Assembly (NCBI GenBank): GCA_024709225.1
Contig: JANJXC010000038.1
Location: 162,962 to 226,961 of the forward strand
Direction of reading: 5' to 3'
DNA from: Gammaproteobacteria bacterium
GTDB taxonomy: Bacteria; Pseudomonadota; Gammaproteobacteria; Thiohalomonadales; Thiohalomonadaceae
Length of the DNA: 64,000 bases
Below are positions 1-9,837 of the stretch, piece by piece. How positions within the stretch are numbered: position 1 is the first letter of the stretch; each line of letters begins with the position of its first letter. The position numbers and the translations under genes are program-made. The notes below the pieces were generated by a model. It made no database searches. It was not told the DNA's origin and worked only from the letters and a program-made list of their open reading frames with translations.

Positions 1-2
1 AA

Positions 3-737
3 GTGGTGGATGACCCCGACTCGTCCATTGGTGACCTGGTCAAAATCATTGTCAGCGACCCTGCCCTGAGTGCGCGCCTGATCCAGGTGGCCAACAGTCC
101 GCTGATGCGCGCCGGTCGCAAGATCGAGAGCGTCGATGCTGCAGTCAGCCGCCTCGGCATGCGCATCGTGCGGGACCTTGCCACCAGCATGGTCATGCAG
201 CAGATGTTCCAGGCCACTTCTGACGTGACCGATCAGCGCCTGCGCCAGTTGTGGGAACACAGCACCGAAGTGGCCGCCATCTGTCACGCCCTGGCCGGGC
301 AGTTCACCAAGCTCAACCCGGAGCAGGCGCTGCTCGCCGGTCTGGTGCATGACATCGGCGCCATGCCGATTCTCACCAAGGCCGAGGACTTTCCGGAACT
401 GCTGCAGGATGAGAAGGCGCTGGACTGGGTCATCAAGGAACTGCATCCGCGCATCGGCGGTGCCATCCTGCGGTCCTGGAATTTCCCGCCGGACCTGGTG
501 GATGTGGCCGAGCAGCACGAAAACATGGGCTACAACTCGGCGGCCACGGATTTTGTCGACGTGGTGATCGTCGCCAATCTGCAAAGCTATCTGGGTGGCG
601 ACCATCCGCTGGCGCAGCAGGACCTGACCAGGGTCCCCGCCTTCACCAAACTGGGCCTCAGCCCGGACGTGAACGTGATCGAAATGGAAGAAACGGCAGA
701 TGCGATCCGCGAGACCCAGCAACTGCTGAATATTTGA
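3..737 (+). CDS. HDOD-domain signalling protein (5' end outside window)
   Basis: The frame is open to the left edge, so the first residues are missing. The visible 244 residues begin inside the HDOD domain (VDDPDSSIGDL, then DPALSARLIQVANSP and the AVSRLGMRIVRDLA segment) and include the HD-like LVHDIGA turn near residue 117. HDOD proteins are degenerate HD-domain proteins that act in signalling or regulation of motility, biofilm and DNA-damage responses; they usually lack phosphodiesterase activity. No second domain (GGDEF, receiver) is visible in the sequenced part. It converges on lysS across a shared terminator. Family assignment is firm; the specific role is not known. Confidence 0.88.
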   Translation: MVDDPDSSIGDLVKIIVSDPALSARLIQVANSPLMRAGRKIESVDAAVSRLGMRIVRDLATSMVMQQMFQATSDVTDQRLRQLWEHSTEVAAICHALAGQFTKLNPEQALLAGLVHDIGAMPILTKAEDFPELLQDEKALDWVIKELHPRIGGAILRSWNFPPDLVDVAEQHENMGYNSAATDFVDVVIVANLQSYLGGDHPLAQQDLTRVPAFTKLGLSPDVNVIEMEETADAIRETQQLLNI

Positions 738-753
738 TATAGAGCTGTTAATG

Positions 754-787
754 AAAAAGCCGGCTCCCTTGCGGGAACCGGCTTTTT
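754..787. terminator. Bidirectional intrinsic terminator
   Basis: A 15-bp stem (one mismatch) around a TTGC loop, with an A-run on the left and a T-run on the right, so it can work in both directions. It sits between the HDOD gene and convergent lysS. Confidence 0.85.
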
Positions 788-814
788 CGTTTCCAGCCAA
801 AGGCTGGAATCTGT

Positions 815-2311
815 TTACATCGGCCGCATATGCGGGAACAGCAGAACGTCACGGATGGATGGCGCGTCGGTAAACAGCATCACCAGGCGATCGATGCCGA
901 TACCCTCGCCCGCCGTCGGCGGCAGACCATGTTCCAGCGCAACGATATAGTCGGCATCGAAGTGCATCGCTTCATCATCGCCGGCATCCTTCTCCGCCAC
1001 CTGTTTACGGAAGCGCTCGGCCTGGTCCTCTGCGTCGTTCAATTCGGAGAAGCCATTGGCGATCTCGCGGCCGCCGATGAAGAACTCGAAGCGGTCGGTC
1101 ACCATCGGGTCATCATCGTTGAGACGCGCCAGCGGTGAAATCTCGGTGGGATACGCGGTTATGAAGGTCGGCTGCATCAGTTTGTGCTCCACCGTCTCTT
1201 CAAAGATCAGGGTCTGCACCTTGCCCAGGCCGAAACTCGGCTTAACTTCCTGCCCGAGGCCGCGCGCGATCTTGCTGGCCTCATCCAGGCTCTCCAGCTG
1301 CGCTGCCGTGATCTGGGGATTGAAGGCGAGGATCGATTCCTTCATGGTCATGCGCTTGAAGGGGGAGCCGAAATCGAACTCCTGGCCCTGATAGGTAATG
1401 GTGGTAGTACCGAGAATATCCCTGGCCAGCGAACGCAGCATCTCTTCGGTCATGTCCATCAGATCGCGATAGTCAGCGTAGGCCTGATAGAACTCGATCA
1501 TGGTGAACTCGGGGTTGTGGCGCGTCGACAACCCCTCGTTGCGGAAATTGCGGTTGATCTCGAACACGCGCTCGAAACCGCCCACCACCAGACGCTTCAG
1601 ATACAGCTCGGGCGCGATGCGCAGATAGAGGTCCATGTCGAGGGCATTGTGGTGGGTGACGAAGGGGCGCGCGCTGGCGCCGCCCGGAATCACGTGCATC
1701 ATCGGCGTCTCCACCTCGAGATAACCGTGCGCCACCATGAATTCACGGATCAGATGAATGATCTGCGAACGAATGCGGAAGGTGTTGCGCGACACGTCGT
1801 TGGAGATCAGATCGAGGTAGCGCTGGCGATAGCGCGTCTCCTGATCGCTCAGACCCTGCCACTTTTCCGGTAGCGGGCGCAGCGACTTGGTCAGCATGCG
1901 GATGCTGTCCACCCGCACCGACAGTTCGCCGGCCTTGGTGCGGAACAGCACGCCCTCAGCACCGACGATGTCGCCGATGTCCCAGCGCTTGAAGTCGTCA
2001 TAGGCATCGGCACCGATGCTGTCGCGCTGCACGAACAGCTGGATCTGGCCGGCCATATCCTTGATCTGGGTGAACGACACCTTGCCCATGACACGCTTCA
2101 GCATCATGCGGCCGGCCACGGCGACGCGTACGCCGGCACTCTCCAGCGCCGCTTCATCCAGTTCACCGTAACGGGCGTGCAGCTCGCCGGTCATGACGTT
2201 GCGGCGGAAATCGTTGGGAAAGGCGTTGCCGCGCTCGCGCAGCGCCTGCAACTTGGCACGTCGCTCGGCGATCAGCTTGTTCTCATCCGGGGTCTTCTGT
2301 TCTTCGCTCAT
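815..2311 (-). CDS. lysS: Lysyl-tRNA synthetase, class II
   Basis: Charges tRNA-Lys with lysine in the cytoplasm. The 498 residues match the class II family length. An N-terminal OB-fold anticodon-binding domain (about residues 60-165) is followed by the catalytic core with motif 2 ([20 protein letters not shown]) and motif 3 ([20 protein letters not shown]). It lies 35 bp downstream of prfB, the conserved prfB-lysS order of gammaproteobacteria, so the two are probably co-transcribed. Start ATG with a weak GGAAC upstream. Confidence 0.97.
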   Translation of the reverse strand: MSEEQKTPDENKLIAERRAKLQALRERGNAFPNDFRRNVMTGELHARYGELDEAALESAGVRVAVAGRMMLKRVMGKVSFTQIKDMAGQIQLFVQRDSIGADAYDDFKRWDIGDIVGAEGVLFRTKAGELSVRVDSIRMLTKSLRPLPEKWQGLSDQETRYRQRYLDLISNDVSRNTFRIRSQIIHLIREFMVAHGYLEVETPMMHVIPGGASARPFVTHHNALDMDLYLRIAPELYLKRLVVGGFERVFEINRNFRNEGLSTRHNPEFTMIEFYQAYADYRDLMDMTEEMLRSLARDILGTTTITYQGQEFDFGSPFKRMTMKESILAFNPQITAAQLESLDEASKIARGLGQEVKPSFGLGKVQTLIFEETVEHKLMQPTFITAYPTEISPLARLNDDDPMVTDRFEFFIGGREIANGFSELNDAEDQAERFRKQVAEKDAGDDEAMHFDADYIVALEHGLPPTAGEGIGIDRLVMLFTDAPSIRDVLLFPHMRPM

Positions 2312-2346
2312 GGCAGTTCCACAAATTCCAAGTATCTAACGCCGAA

Positions 2347-3445
2347 TTAAAGCCCGGATTTCAGGCTGGCCTCGATGAAATCATCCAGGTCGCCGTCCAG
2401 TACTGCCTGGGTATTGCCGGTTTCCACGCCGGTGCGCAGATCCTTGATGCGCGACTGATCCAGTACATAGGAACGGATCTGGCTGCCCCAGCCGATATCG
2501 GACTTGGTGTCTTCCAAAGCCTGCTTTTCCGCATTGCGCTTCTGCAGCTCCATCTCGTAGAGCTTGGCGCGCAACTGATTCATCGCGGTATCGCGGTTCT
2601 GATGCTGCGAGCGCTGGTTCTGGCACGCGCAGACGATGCCGCTGGGGATATGAGTGATGCGTACTGCCGATTCGGTACGGTTGACGTGCTGACCACCGGC
2701 GCCGGAGGCACGGTAGACGTCGACACGCAGATCGGCCGGATTGATCTCGATATCGATGTTTTCGTCCACCTCGGGCGAGACGAATACGGAGGCAAACGAG
2801 GTGTGGCGGCGGTTGCCCGAGTCGAACGGTGATTTGCGCACCAGGCGGTGCACACCGGTTTCGGTACGCAACCAGCCGTAGGCATAGGGGCCTTCGAAGC
2901 GAATGGTGGCGCTCTTGATGCCGGCGACCTCGCCTTCGGACACCTCCATCAGCTCGGTCTTGAAGCCGCGCCGCTCGCCCCAGCGCAGATACATGCGCAG
3001 CAACATGCTGGCCCAGTCCTGCGCCTCGGTGCCGCCAGAACCGGCCTGGATATCGAGAAAGGCATTGTTGCCATCCATCTCGCCGGAGAACATGCGGCGG
3101 AATTCCAACTCGCCGAGGTGCTTGTCGGCCTTTTCCAGGTCCGCCGCCACCTCCTCCAGCATGGCCTCGTCCCCTTCTTCGCCGGCCATCTCCAGCAGTT
3201 CGCCGGAATCGGCCAGGGTCTTGTCCAGGCTTTCGATGGTGTTGACGACTCCTTCCAGCTGGGCACGCTCACGCCCCAGTGCCTGGGCGCGTTCGGGTTC
3301 ATTCCAGACGTCGGGGACTTCCAGCTCGCGGACTACTTCGGTCAGACGTTCGCTTTTGACAGCGAAGTCAAAGATACCCCCTCAGGGCGTCGAGGCGCCC
3401 CTGCATCTCTTTGATGCTACGGGAAAGTGCGTTGAATTCCAGCAT
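2347..3445 (-). CDS. prfB: Peptide chain release factor 2, programmed +1 frameshift
   Basis: RF2 releases the nascent peptide at UGA and UAA stop codons. Reading starts at ATG 3445 ([10 protein letters not shown]), runs 25 codons to an in-frame TGA at 3370-3368, then must shift +1 into the frame of the remaining 340 codons, giving 365 residues, the normal RF2 length. The downstream frame carries the SPF anticodon-like tripeptide ([11 protein letters not shown]) and the GGQ peptidyl-hydrolysis motif ([18 protein letters not shown]). A one-frame gene call would wrongly give a 280-residue protein from 3189. It is followed by lysS. Confidence 0.97.
3367..3382 (-). promoter_or_regulatory. prfB autoregulatory frameshift site
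   Basis: On the minus strand the sequence reads AGGGGGTATCTTTGAC: an internal Shine-Dalgarno-like AGGGGG, the slippery CTT codon and the TGA stop followed by C. This is the canonical RF2 recoding site: when RF2 is scarce the ribosome pauses at UGA and slips +1, making more RF2. Confidence 0.95.
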
Positions 3446-3624
3446 GGTTCCAGGATGGCAAAACGAAAAACGGGATAATACTACAGCCGGCGCTGCGGGG
3501 TGAACAGATTGACCAAGAATCCTGGAATTTGGTTGTCGGCACCTGCCGCAGCGATATTCAAGACGCCGGGCAGGCAGGCACAGCGGGGCTAGCGCCCCGC
3601 ACCGCCATGCACTGCGATAAACGT

Positions 3625-4107
3625 CTACAAGCCCTTGAGGACTGTGCTGCAGCGCGCCATCAGCGCCTCAGCCTTTTTCTCATCGATGAGCAGACGCACC
3701 ACCTTCTTGCAGCTGTTCACCACCTCCTGCAAGCCTTCGGGGCTATCCGGGGCAGCCTCCAGCTTGCTGACGATTTTTCCGGCATCGGCTCCCAGCACCT
3801 CATTGGCAATGGCGATCAACGCCGCCTTGATGGTGGGAACATCCTGATTGTCAGGCACAGTGCAGGTGTCATCGGCCTCCTTGACCCCCTGGCCACCGAT
3901 GGTGATAAACCCCAGCTCAGCCAAAGCGCCCAGGCTCCCGCTGACGTCCGGCAGGGCAGCCCCCTTTTCGTCCACCAGTTGCTGTACCGACGATTTACCG
4001 TCAATCAGTATCAACACATAGCGAAGATTGCGATCCAGGCCATACTTGCGGCTGTGGATCTCCTCCTCCCCCTTGGATGTCTTGGTTACAATCGCACTGA
4101 GGTCCAT
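3625..4107 (-). CDS. Conserved hypothetical protein, 160 aa
   Basis: I do not recognise a named family. The N-terminal half (residues about 10-70: SRKYGLDRNLRYVLILIDGK, then VQQLVDEKGA and LGALAELGFI) reads like a winged-helix fold of the kind seen at the start of some proteobacterial signalling proteins; the C-terminal half is helical with two cysteines (NSCKKV, ARCSTVLKGL). No signal peptide or membrane segment is visible. It follows the membrane-protein gene by one base (TGA-T-ATG), so the two are translationally linked and probably work together. Function unknown. Confidence 0.75.
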   Translation of the reverse strand: MDLSAIVTKTSKGEEEIHSRKYGLDRNLRYVLILIDGKSSVQQLVDEKGAALPDVSGSLGALAELGFITIGGQGVKEADDTCTVPDNQDVPTIKAALIAIANEVLGADAGKIVSKLEAAPDSPEGLQEVVNSCKKVVRLLIDEKKAEALMARCSTVLKGL

Positions 4108-4108
4108 A

Positions 4109-4420
4109 TCAGTCAGTCAGCTCCTGAATAATCCGGTAAATCAGCTTTACCGTAATCAGCACATAGATGGCGCCAAAGAAGAAGATCAGCGAAGCGATCA
4201 GGCGCATCAGCTCTGCCGGCAGAGCACCGAAGAACGGAGTCGCGAGATAACCGACACTGAACAGTACCACCAGCAGAACCAGGAAATTCCAGCGTTTGCC
4301 GATGACGCCACCGGGTATCTTGGACTTGAGTGTGTACACCTGGAGCAAACAGAAGATCATCACCAGAATGGCGGCAAAACTGATGATCAGAGAAACATTG
4401 AAATTATAGATACCTTGCAT
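4109..4420 (-). CDS. Small integral membrane protein, 103 aa
   Basis: Three hydrophobic spans are visible (about residues 8-30, 45-64 and 75-98), with short charged loops (LKSKIPGGVIGKRW). There is no recognisable motif. The start is well supported by AAAGGAGG five bases before the ATG. It is the first gene of a two-gene cassette with the 160-residue protein and has its own candidate promoter, so it need not be part of the recJ transcript. Function unknown; a membrane anchor or partner for its neighbour is only a guess. Confidence 0.75.
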   Translation of the reverse strand: MQGIYNFNVSLIISFAAILVMIFCLLQVYTLKSKIPGGVIGKRWNFLVLLVVLFSVGYLATPFFGALPAELMRLIASLIFFFGAIYVLITVKLIYRIIQELTD

Positions 4421-4456
4421 TTTCCCCTCCTTTGTTGTGTTTTTGTGGTGCTACTC

Positions 4457-4474
4457 ACGGTCTGTAGTGACCGT
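4457..4474. promoter_or_regulatory. Inverted repeat in leader of membrane-protein cassette
   Basis: Perfect 6-bp arms ACGGTC and GACCGT with a 6-base spacer lie between the candidate promoter and the start codon at 4420. It could be an operator or a leader hairpin. No known consensus matches. Confidence 0.35.
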
Positions 4475-4496
4475 TGTAATTATGGTGTTCGATCGG

Positions 4497-4526
4497 AACA
4501 TACATCTCGCCGCGCCGGCTGGTCAA
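4497..4526 (-). promoter_or_regulatory. Candidate sigma-70 promoter
   Basis: On the minus strand TTGACC and TATGTT are separated by 18 bases, about 75 bp upstream of the small membrane-protein gene and just past the recJ stop codon at 4550. It would make the two-gene cassette an independent transcript. Confidence 0.4.
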
Positions 4527-4549
4527 TAGTGCCGGCCAGACATCCCCCA

Positions 4550-6307
4550 TCAGCGGTATGGCTCGTTCTGCAGTACCTCCATATATTCCACTATTAACTG
4601 TACGGCTTTATGCTCACGGTACTCATTCACGTCCAGACGGAAGGCCAGCCGCACCTGGCCGGTAGCGCCCTGCCACTGCGCCACATCTGCATGAAAGGCG
4701 ATGGCATCCACGGTCAGCGGGGCGTCGGGCCAGCGCAGCAGCAATTTGACGTGTTTCTCCCCCACCACCCGCAGCGAGACGATGGTGAATATCCCGTCAA
4801 ATAATGGCTCGGGAAAACCCTGGCCCCAAGGCGCAAGAAAACGTAAATATTCAGCCAACTCCAGCGTAACCTCCTGCGCCGACAGTTCACCGTCGCTAAG
4901 CAGCTCATGCACCAGGGGTTGCGTACCCAGCTGGCGCCTTACCTCGTCATCGAAAGCACGGCGGAAGGCCTCCAGCGCCTCACGGCGCAGGGTCAGCCCG
5001 GCCGCCATGGCGTGACCGCCGAATTTTGCCAGCAAGCCTGGATGCCCGGCCGCCACCGCATCCAGTGCATCACGGATATGCAGCCCCGGCACCGAGCGCG
5101 CGGAACCCTTGATTTCGTCGCTGCCGTTGTCGGTGAAGACGATCACCGGACGATGCAGGCGATCCTTGATGCGCGAGGCCAGGATGCCGATGACGCCCTG
5201 GTGCCAGGCTGGATCGTAGAGGCACAGGCCCAGGGGCAGTTCGCTGCTCTCCTCCAGATGCATGCGGTGCAGCTCAGCCAGCGCCTGCTCCTTCATTTCA
5301 TCCTCTACGCCGCGCCGCTCCAGATTGAGTTGATCCAGACTTTGCGCCAGCGCCCGCGCCTCGCTCATGTCTTCGCTCAACAGACAGCGAATTCCCAGGC
5401 TCATGTCATCCATGCGACCGGCGGCATTGAGGCGCGGCCCGAGGGTAAACCCCAGGTCTGCAGCCACCAGTCGATGCGCTTGCCGCCCGGCCACCTCAAA
5501 CAACGCCTGCAGCCCCGGGGAAATGTTTCCCGCCCGCATGCGCGCCAGCCCCTGCGCCACCAGGATCCGGTTGACCTGATCCAGCGGCACCACATCGGCT
5601 ACCGTCCCCAGCGCCACCAGATCCAGCAACTGGGCCAGATTCGGCTCGTCGATACCGCTGCGCGCAAACCAACCGTCCTGACGCAGGCGGCTGCGCAGGG
5701 CCAGCATCACGTAGAAGATGACGCCGACACCGGCCAGGGTCTTGGCAGGGAATACGTCCCCCGGCTGATTGGGATTGACGATGGCATCAGCCGCAGGGAG
5801 CTGCGCCGCGGGCAGATGGTGATCGGTAACCAGCACCTTGATGCCGCGCGCCTGTGCCGCGGCCACGCCATCGAGACTGGAGATGCCGTTGTCCACCGTG
5901 ACGATCAGATCCGGCCGGCGCTCGGCCGCCACCGCAACGATCTCCGGCGTCAGGCCGTAACCGTATTCAAAGCGGTTGGGAACCAGGAAATCCACCTGCT
6001 GCGCACCCAGCAGACGCAGCGCGCGCAAGGCCAACGCCGTGCTGGTGGCGCCGTCGGCATCAAAATCGCCGACGACCAGGATGCGTTGCTGCTGCTCCAG
6101 CGCCTGCGCCAGCAGTTCCGTCGCCGCCTCGATGCCGCGCAGCAGCGTGAACGGCGGCAGACGATCCAGGGTATGTTGCAGCTCATCAAGGCATTGGATG
6201 CCGCGGCTGGCGCATACCCGCGCTGCCAGCGGCGGCAACGCCGGTGTCAGGTCGCTGCAGTGTTCCGGTACCGGACGACGAATGATAGGGCGGTTTTTCT
6301 TTGTCAT
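4550..6307 (-). CDS. recJ: Single-stranded-DNA-specific exonuclease RecJ
   Basis: 5'-3' ssDNA exonuclease used in recombination repair and mismatch repair. The 585 residues match RecJ. The DHH phosphoesterase core is clear: VVGDFDADGATSTALALRAL near residue 77, TVDNG, then VTDHHLP, followed by the DHHA1 domain with GVIGILASRIKDR and the glycine-rich FGGHAMAAGLTL, and the C-terminal OB domain. It lies 40 bp downstream of the RpfE-like gene, a common arrangement in beta- and gammaproteobacteria. Confidence 0.96.
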   Translation of the reverse strand: MTKKNRPIIRRPVPEHCSDLTPALPPLAARVCASRGIQCLDELQHTLDRLPPFTLLRGIEAATELLAQALEQQQRILVVGDFDADGATSTALALRALRLLGAQQVDFLVPNRFEYGYGLTPEIVAVAAERRPDLIVTVDNGISSLDGVAAAQARGIKVLVTDHHLPAAQLPAADAIVNPNQPGDVFPAKTLAGVGVIFYVMLALRSRLRQDGWFARSGIDEPNLAQLLDLVALGTVADVVPLDQVNRILVAQGLARMRAGNISPGLQALFEVAGRQAHRLVAADLGFTLGPRLNAAGRMDDMSLGIRCLLSEDMSEARALAQSLDQLNLERRGVEDEMKEQALAELHRMHLEESSELPLGLCLYDPAWHQGVIGILASRIKDRLHRPVIVFTDNGSDEIKGSARSVPGLHIRDALDAVAAGHPGLLAKFGGHAMAAGLTLRREALEAFRRAFDDEVRRQLGTQPLVHELLSDGELSAQEVTLELAEYLRFLAPWGQGFPEPLFDGIFTIVSLRVVGEKHVKLLLRWPDAPLTVDAIAFHADVAQWQGATGQVRLAFRLDVNEYREHKAVQLIVEYMEVLQNEPYR

Positions 6308-6347
6308 GCCTTGTTCCGGAAGAATGAATAACCGGGCGGCACAGGGC

Positions 6348-7307
6348 TCAAATGAGGTTCGCCAGGGGCCGGCGGCGGTGCCACCAGCGCCGTGCTGCGC
6401 GCCGATCCAGGCGGTAGCTGTACGGTGTAGCGGTCAGATGGATATCAAGCTGCGCCAACTCACCGCGGCGCAGCGCATCCAGTAACGGTGTGAACCAGGC
6501 CGTATCCAGCTGGGGCAATTCACCGTGCAACAACACCAGGCTGCTGCCCGTCCCCTGCAGCCAGGCGCTGCCATCCGCAGCGACAGCCGTGCCGGCAGCA
6601 ATGCCGGCACATGCGGCGATACCCCGCAGCAGCGGCTCATCACCGTGCAGCCCCTGCCAGGGCAACGGCGCCAATGCCGGCATCACCGCCCCACCCCACA
6701 GCCACAGACTGTTGATGGCGGGCTGCCCGGTGGCGGTACGCCGGGCGTTGACGGCACTGGCATGGAACAGCATCTGAATTTCGGTGAGCGCCGCCTGCAG
6801 ACGTAACCCGTCGGTGCCGCGCGGCAACAGCGGACGGATAGCGCAGCCCACGGCGGCGTCCGGTGGTGCTGTTTGCAGCAGCCATGTTTGGGGCAGATGC
6901 AGATACCAGCGTGTCGGGGTCGGGGTCAGCAGCTGCCAGCCATCCTCGTGGAACAACGCGTTGCACTCCGCCGCCAGCGCCACTGCCTCATCCTCGGTGA
7001 TGGCCAATTGGTCTGCGCGGCCAGCGAGATACACCTGGTCCTGATCGGCCACCAGATGCACCGGCTCGGCACATAGCCAGTAGCCTTCGCGTGAATCCAG
7101 GTCGTCACCCAGTGCACACAGCGGACCGAGTGGCGGCCCCTCAGCAGAGGAAGAAGCAATGCGGCAAAGTTGCAGCAGCCGCGGCTGCACGTGGGGCGGC
7201 TGGTCACAATGACGATCGCCGCGCGCCAACAGGGTTTCCAACACCGGCAGCCTTTGCTGCACGGAGGTCGGAACATGGGGAAGCAACAGCGTGAGAGTAC
7301 GACTCAT
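6348..7307 (-). CDS. RpfE-like / phosphoglycerate-mutase-like regulatory protein
   Basis: A 319-residue protein of the type found directly upstream of recJ in many proteobacteria and named after Xanthomonas RpfE, a member of a group distantly related to cofactor-independent phosphoglycerate mutases. Visible family-like traits are the N-terminal LTLLLPHVP, CALGDDLDSREGYWLCAEPVHLVADQD, and the C-terminal LHGELPQLDTAW. The alkaline-phosphatase-type metal ligands expected of a true mutase are not obvious. Biochemical role unknown; the assignment rests on similarity of segments and on the recJ context. Confidence 0.7.
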   Translation of the reverse strand: MSRTLTLLLPHVPTSVQQRLPVLETLLARGDRHCDQPPHVQPRLLQLCRIASSSAEGPPLGPLCALGDDLDSREGYWLCAEPVHLVADQDQVYLAGRADQLAITEDEAVALAAECNALFHEDGWQLLTPTPTRWYLHLPQTWLLQTAPPDAAVGCAIRPLLPRGTDGLRLQAALTEIQMLFHASAVNARRTATGQPAINSLWLWGGAVMPALAPLPWQGLHGDEPLLRGIAACAGIAAGTAVAADGSAWLQGTGSSLVLLHGELPQLDTAWFTPLLDALRRGELAQLDIHLTATPYSYRLDRRAARRWWHRRRPLANLI

Positions 7308-7341
7308 GGCAAAAGAGGAAAGTCACCAGTGTGACGGACAT

Positions 7342-7373
7342 GATGGGTTACGCTGCGCTGCCCCCATCCTACA
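7342..7373. repeat. GTAGGATGGG-type dispersed inverted repeat
   Basis: GATGGG and CCCATC arms enclose GCTGCGCTG-like sequence, ending in CCTAC, in the thrC to rpfE spacer. It resembles the common proteobacterial dispersed element that begins GTAGGRTGGG and is related to the copies at 32031, 41713 and 62638. Confidence 0.55.
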
Positions 7374-7402
7374 CACTCGCAACTTTCCTCTGGTATCTGC
7401 CG

Positions 7403-8482
7403 TTAAGACATATTGTCGAGGATCGCCTTCTTCACCGCATCGAGCTTGGCCTCGACGGTAAGCATGGGCGAGGTGCTCTGCTTGATGGCGGTATCGGGAT
7501 CCTTCAGGCCGTGACCGGTGAGGGTGCATACGACCTTGCTGCCTTCGGGGATCTTGCCGATACGGATGTCGCGCAGGGCGCCGGCCAGTGAGGTGGCGGA
7601 CGCCGGTTCGCAGAACACGCCCTCCTTCTCGGCCAGCAGCTTCTGGGTGGCGAGGATTTCCTCGTCACTGCACTCGTCGTACCAGCCCTTGGAATCCTTC
7701 TGCACCTGCCAGGCCTTGTCCCAGCTCTGCGGGTGGCCGATGCGGATGGCGGTGGCGACGGTCTCCGGATTGTCCACCATGTGGCCGCGCATGAACGGCG
7801 CCGCGCCAGCGGCCTGATAGCCCACCATGCGCGGCACGTTGTTGACGATGCCGTGGTCGCGGTATTCGGTGTAACCCATCCAGTGCGCGGTGATGTTGCC
7901 GGCATTGCCCACCGGGATGCAGTGGAAGTCCGGCGCAGTCCCCAGCTCCTCGACGATCTCGAAGGCCGCGGTCTTCTGCCCCTGCAGACGGTAGGGATTG
8001 ATGGAGTTGACGATGGTGACCGGCGCCTGCTCGGCCACTTCCTTCACCAGCTGCATGCCGGCGTCGAAGTTGCCCTTGATCTGGATCACCACGGCGCCGT
8101 GGATCATCGCCTGGGCCAGCTTGCCGAGGGCGATCTTGCCCTCCGGGATCAGCACGAAGCAGGTGATACCGGCACGCGCGGCATAGGCGGCGGCGGCGGC
8201 GGAGGTGTTGCCGGTGGAGGCGCAGATGATGGCCTTGGAGCCCTCTTCCACCGCCTTGGTCACCGCCATGGTCATGCCGCGGTCCTTGAACGAACCGGTC
8301 GGGTTGAGACCTTCGTACTTGACGTAGATGTCGACGTTCTTGCCGATCAGCCGGGGGATGTTGTGCAGACGAATCAGCGGCGTGTTGCCCTCACCCAGGC
8401 TGATGATGCGGGTGTCGTCGTGGACCGGCAGGCGGTCGCGGTAACGGTCGATGAGACCGGTGTAGCGGCTACGAAATGGCAT
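7403..8482 (-). CDS. thrC: Threonine synthase
   Basis: PLP enzyme that converts O-phosphohomoserine to threonine. The 359 residues belong to the short class of threonine synthases. The PLP lysine is K66 in [11 protein letters not shown], and the glycine-rich phosphate-binding loop is [24 protein letters not shown] lies at 29-40. It begins 11 bp after hom, so the last two steps into threonine are encoded together, in the same operon as two alanine-forming aminotransferases. Confidence 0.96.
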   Translation of the reverse strand: MPFRSRYTGLIDRYRDRLPVHDDTRIISLGEGNTPLIRLHNIPRLIGKNVDIYVKYEGLNPTGSFKDRGMTMAVTKAVEEGSKAIICASTGNTSAAAAAYAARAGITCFVLIPEGKIALGKLAQAMIHGAVVIQIKGNFDAGMQLVKEVAEQAPVTIVNSINPYRLQGQKTAAFEIVEELGTAPDFHCIPVGNAGNITAHWMGYTEYRDHGIVNNVPRMVGYQAAGAAPFMRGHMVDNPETVATAIRIGHPQSWDKAWQVQKDSKGWYDECSDEEILATQKLLAEKEGVFCEPASATSLAGALRDIRIGKIPEGSKVVCTLTGHGLKDPDTAIKQSTSPMLTVEAKLDAVKKAILDNMS

Positions 8483-8493
8483 GATGACCTCGG

Positions 8494-9804
8494 TTATTTC
8501 AAACTTTCCATACGCATGCGCATCACCGGGGCACTGATCGCCGCCAGTGCCTCGATGTGCGCGATGGCCTGATTCATCTTCTCTTCACGCACGCGGCGGG
8601 TAAGCATGATCACCGCCACGCTGCTGTCCTGTTCCGACGGTTCCTTCTGGATCACCGCCTCGATGCTGATGTCGAGGTCGCCCAGGATACGGGTCACATC
8701 GGCCAGCACGCCCGGTTTATCCTGCGCCTGCAGGCGCAGATAGTAGGCGGTTTCCACCTGCGCCATGGGCAGGATGGGGATATCGTGCAGCGCGTCGGGC
8801 TGGAAGGCCAGATGCGGTACGCGATTGTTGGGGTCGGAGGTGAGGGTACGCACCACGTCCACCAGGTCGGCCACCACGGCCGAGGCGGTCGGTTCAGCAC
8901 CGGCACCGGCACCGTAATACAGGGTAGGTCCCACTGCATCGCCCTTCACCAGCACCGAGTTCATCACGCCGTCGACGTTGGCGATGAGACGCCGCGCCGG
9001 GATCAGGGTCGGATGCACACGCAGTTCGATGCCGGCAGCGGTGCGACGGGCCACGCCGAGATGCTTGATGCGGTAGCCGAGCTGCTCGGCATAGGCCACA
9101 TCCTCGCGCGTGATGCGGGTGATGCCTTCGGTGTATACCTTGTCGAATTGCAGCGGGATGCCAAAGGCAATGGCGGCCAGGATGGTCAGCTTGTGCGCTG
9201 CGTCGATGCCTTCCACATCATAGGTGGGGTCGGCCTCCGCATAGCCCAGCTTCTGCGCCTCGGCCAGCACGTCGGCGAAGTCGCGGCCCTTGTCGCGCAT
9301 CTCGGTGAGGATGAAGTTGCCGGTGCCGTTGATGATGCCGGCCAACCACTCGATGCGGTTGGCGGCGAGGCCTTCGCGGATCGCCTTGATGATGGGGATG
9401 CCGCCGGCCACCGCTGCCTCGAAGGCAACCATCACGCCCTTCTTCTGTGCCTGGGCGAAGATCTGGTTGCCATGGCGGGCGATGAGCGCCTTGTTGGCGG
9501 TGACCACGTGCTTGCCGTTCTCGATGGCGCGCACCACCATTTCCTTGGCCAGGCCATCACCGCCGATGAGTTCGACGACGACATCGATGTCTTGGTTGTC
9601 CACCACCTCGCGCGGATCGGTGGTCAGGGTGATGCCGGTAGTGTCGCAAATGCGCGCCTTGCTGATATCACGCGCGGCGGCATGGGTGATGACGATGCCG
9701 CGACCGGCGCGGCGCGCGATCTCTTCGGCATTGCGTTTGAGCACGTTGACGGTGCCGCCACCGACCGTGCCGAGTCCCAACAGTCCTACGTTGACGGGTT
9801 TCAT
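8494..9804 (-). CDS. hom: Homoserine dehydrogenase
   Basis: NAD(P)H-dependent reduction of aspartate semialdehyde to homoserine, the branch point to threonine and methionine. The 436 residues hold a Rossmann domain ([10 protein letters not shown] at 10-19), the catalytic domain ([33 protein letters not shown]) and a C-terminal ACT domain (about 350-430) that usually carries threonine feedback inhibition. It starts 33 bp after the aminotransferase gene and is followed by thrC. Confidence 0.96.
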   Translation of the reverse strand: MKPVNVGLLGLGTVGGGTVNVLKRNAEEIARRAGRGIVITHAAARDISKARICDTTGITLTTDPREVVDNQDIDVVVELIGGDGLAKEMVVRAIENGKHVVTANKALIARHGNQIFAQAQKKGVMVAFEAAVAGGIPIIKAIREGLAANRIEWLAGIINGTGNFILTEMRDKGRDFADVLAEAQKLGYAEADPTYDVEGIDAAHKLTILAAIAFGIPLQFDKVYTEGITRITREDVAYAEQLGYRIKHLGVARRTAAGIELRVHPTLIPARRLIANVDGVMNSVLVKGDAVGPTLYYGAGAGAEPTASAVVADLVDVVRTLTSDPNNRVPHLAFQPDALHDIPILPMAQVETAYYLRLQAQDKPGVLADVTRILGDLDISIEAVIQKEPSEQDSSVAVIMLTRRVREEKMNQAIAHIEALAAISAPVMRMRMESLK

Positions 9805-9837
9805 GTTTCCAACTTCCTGCTAGGTGATTTGAGTTAT

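Noticed and set aside
4907..6331. 474-codon open frame opposite recJ
   Set aside because: Antisense shadow of a clear RecJ; composition is Arg/Gln/His-rich, as expected from reading GC-rich coding DNA backwards, with no motif.
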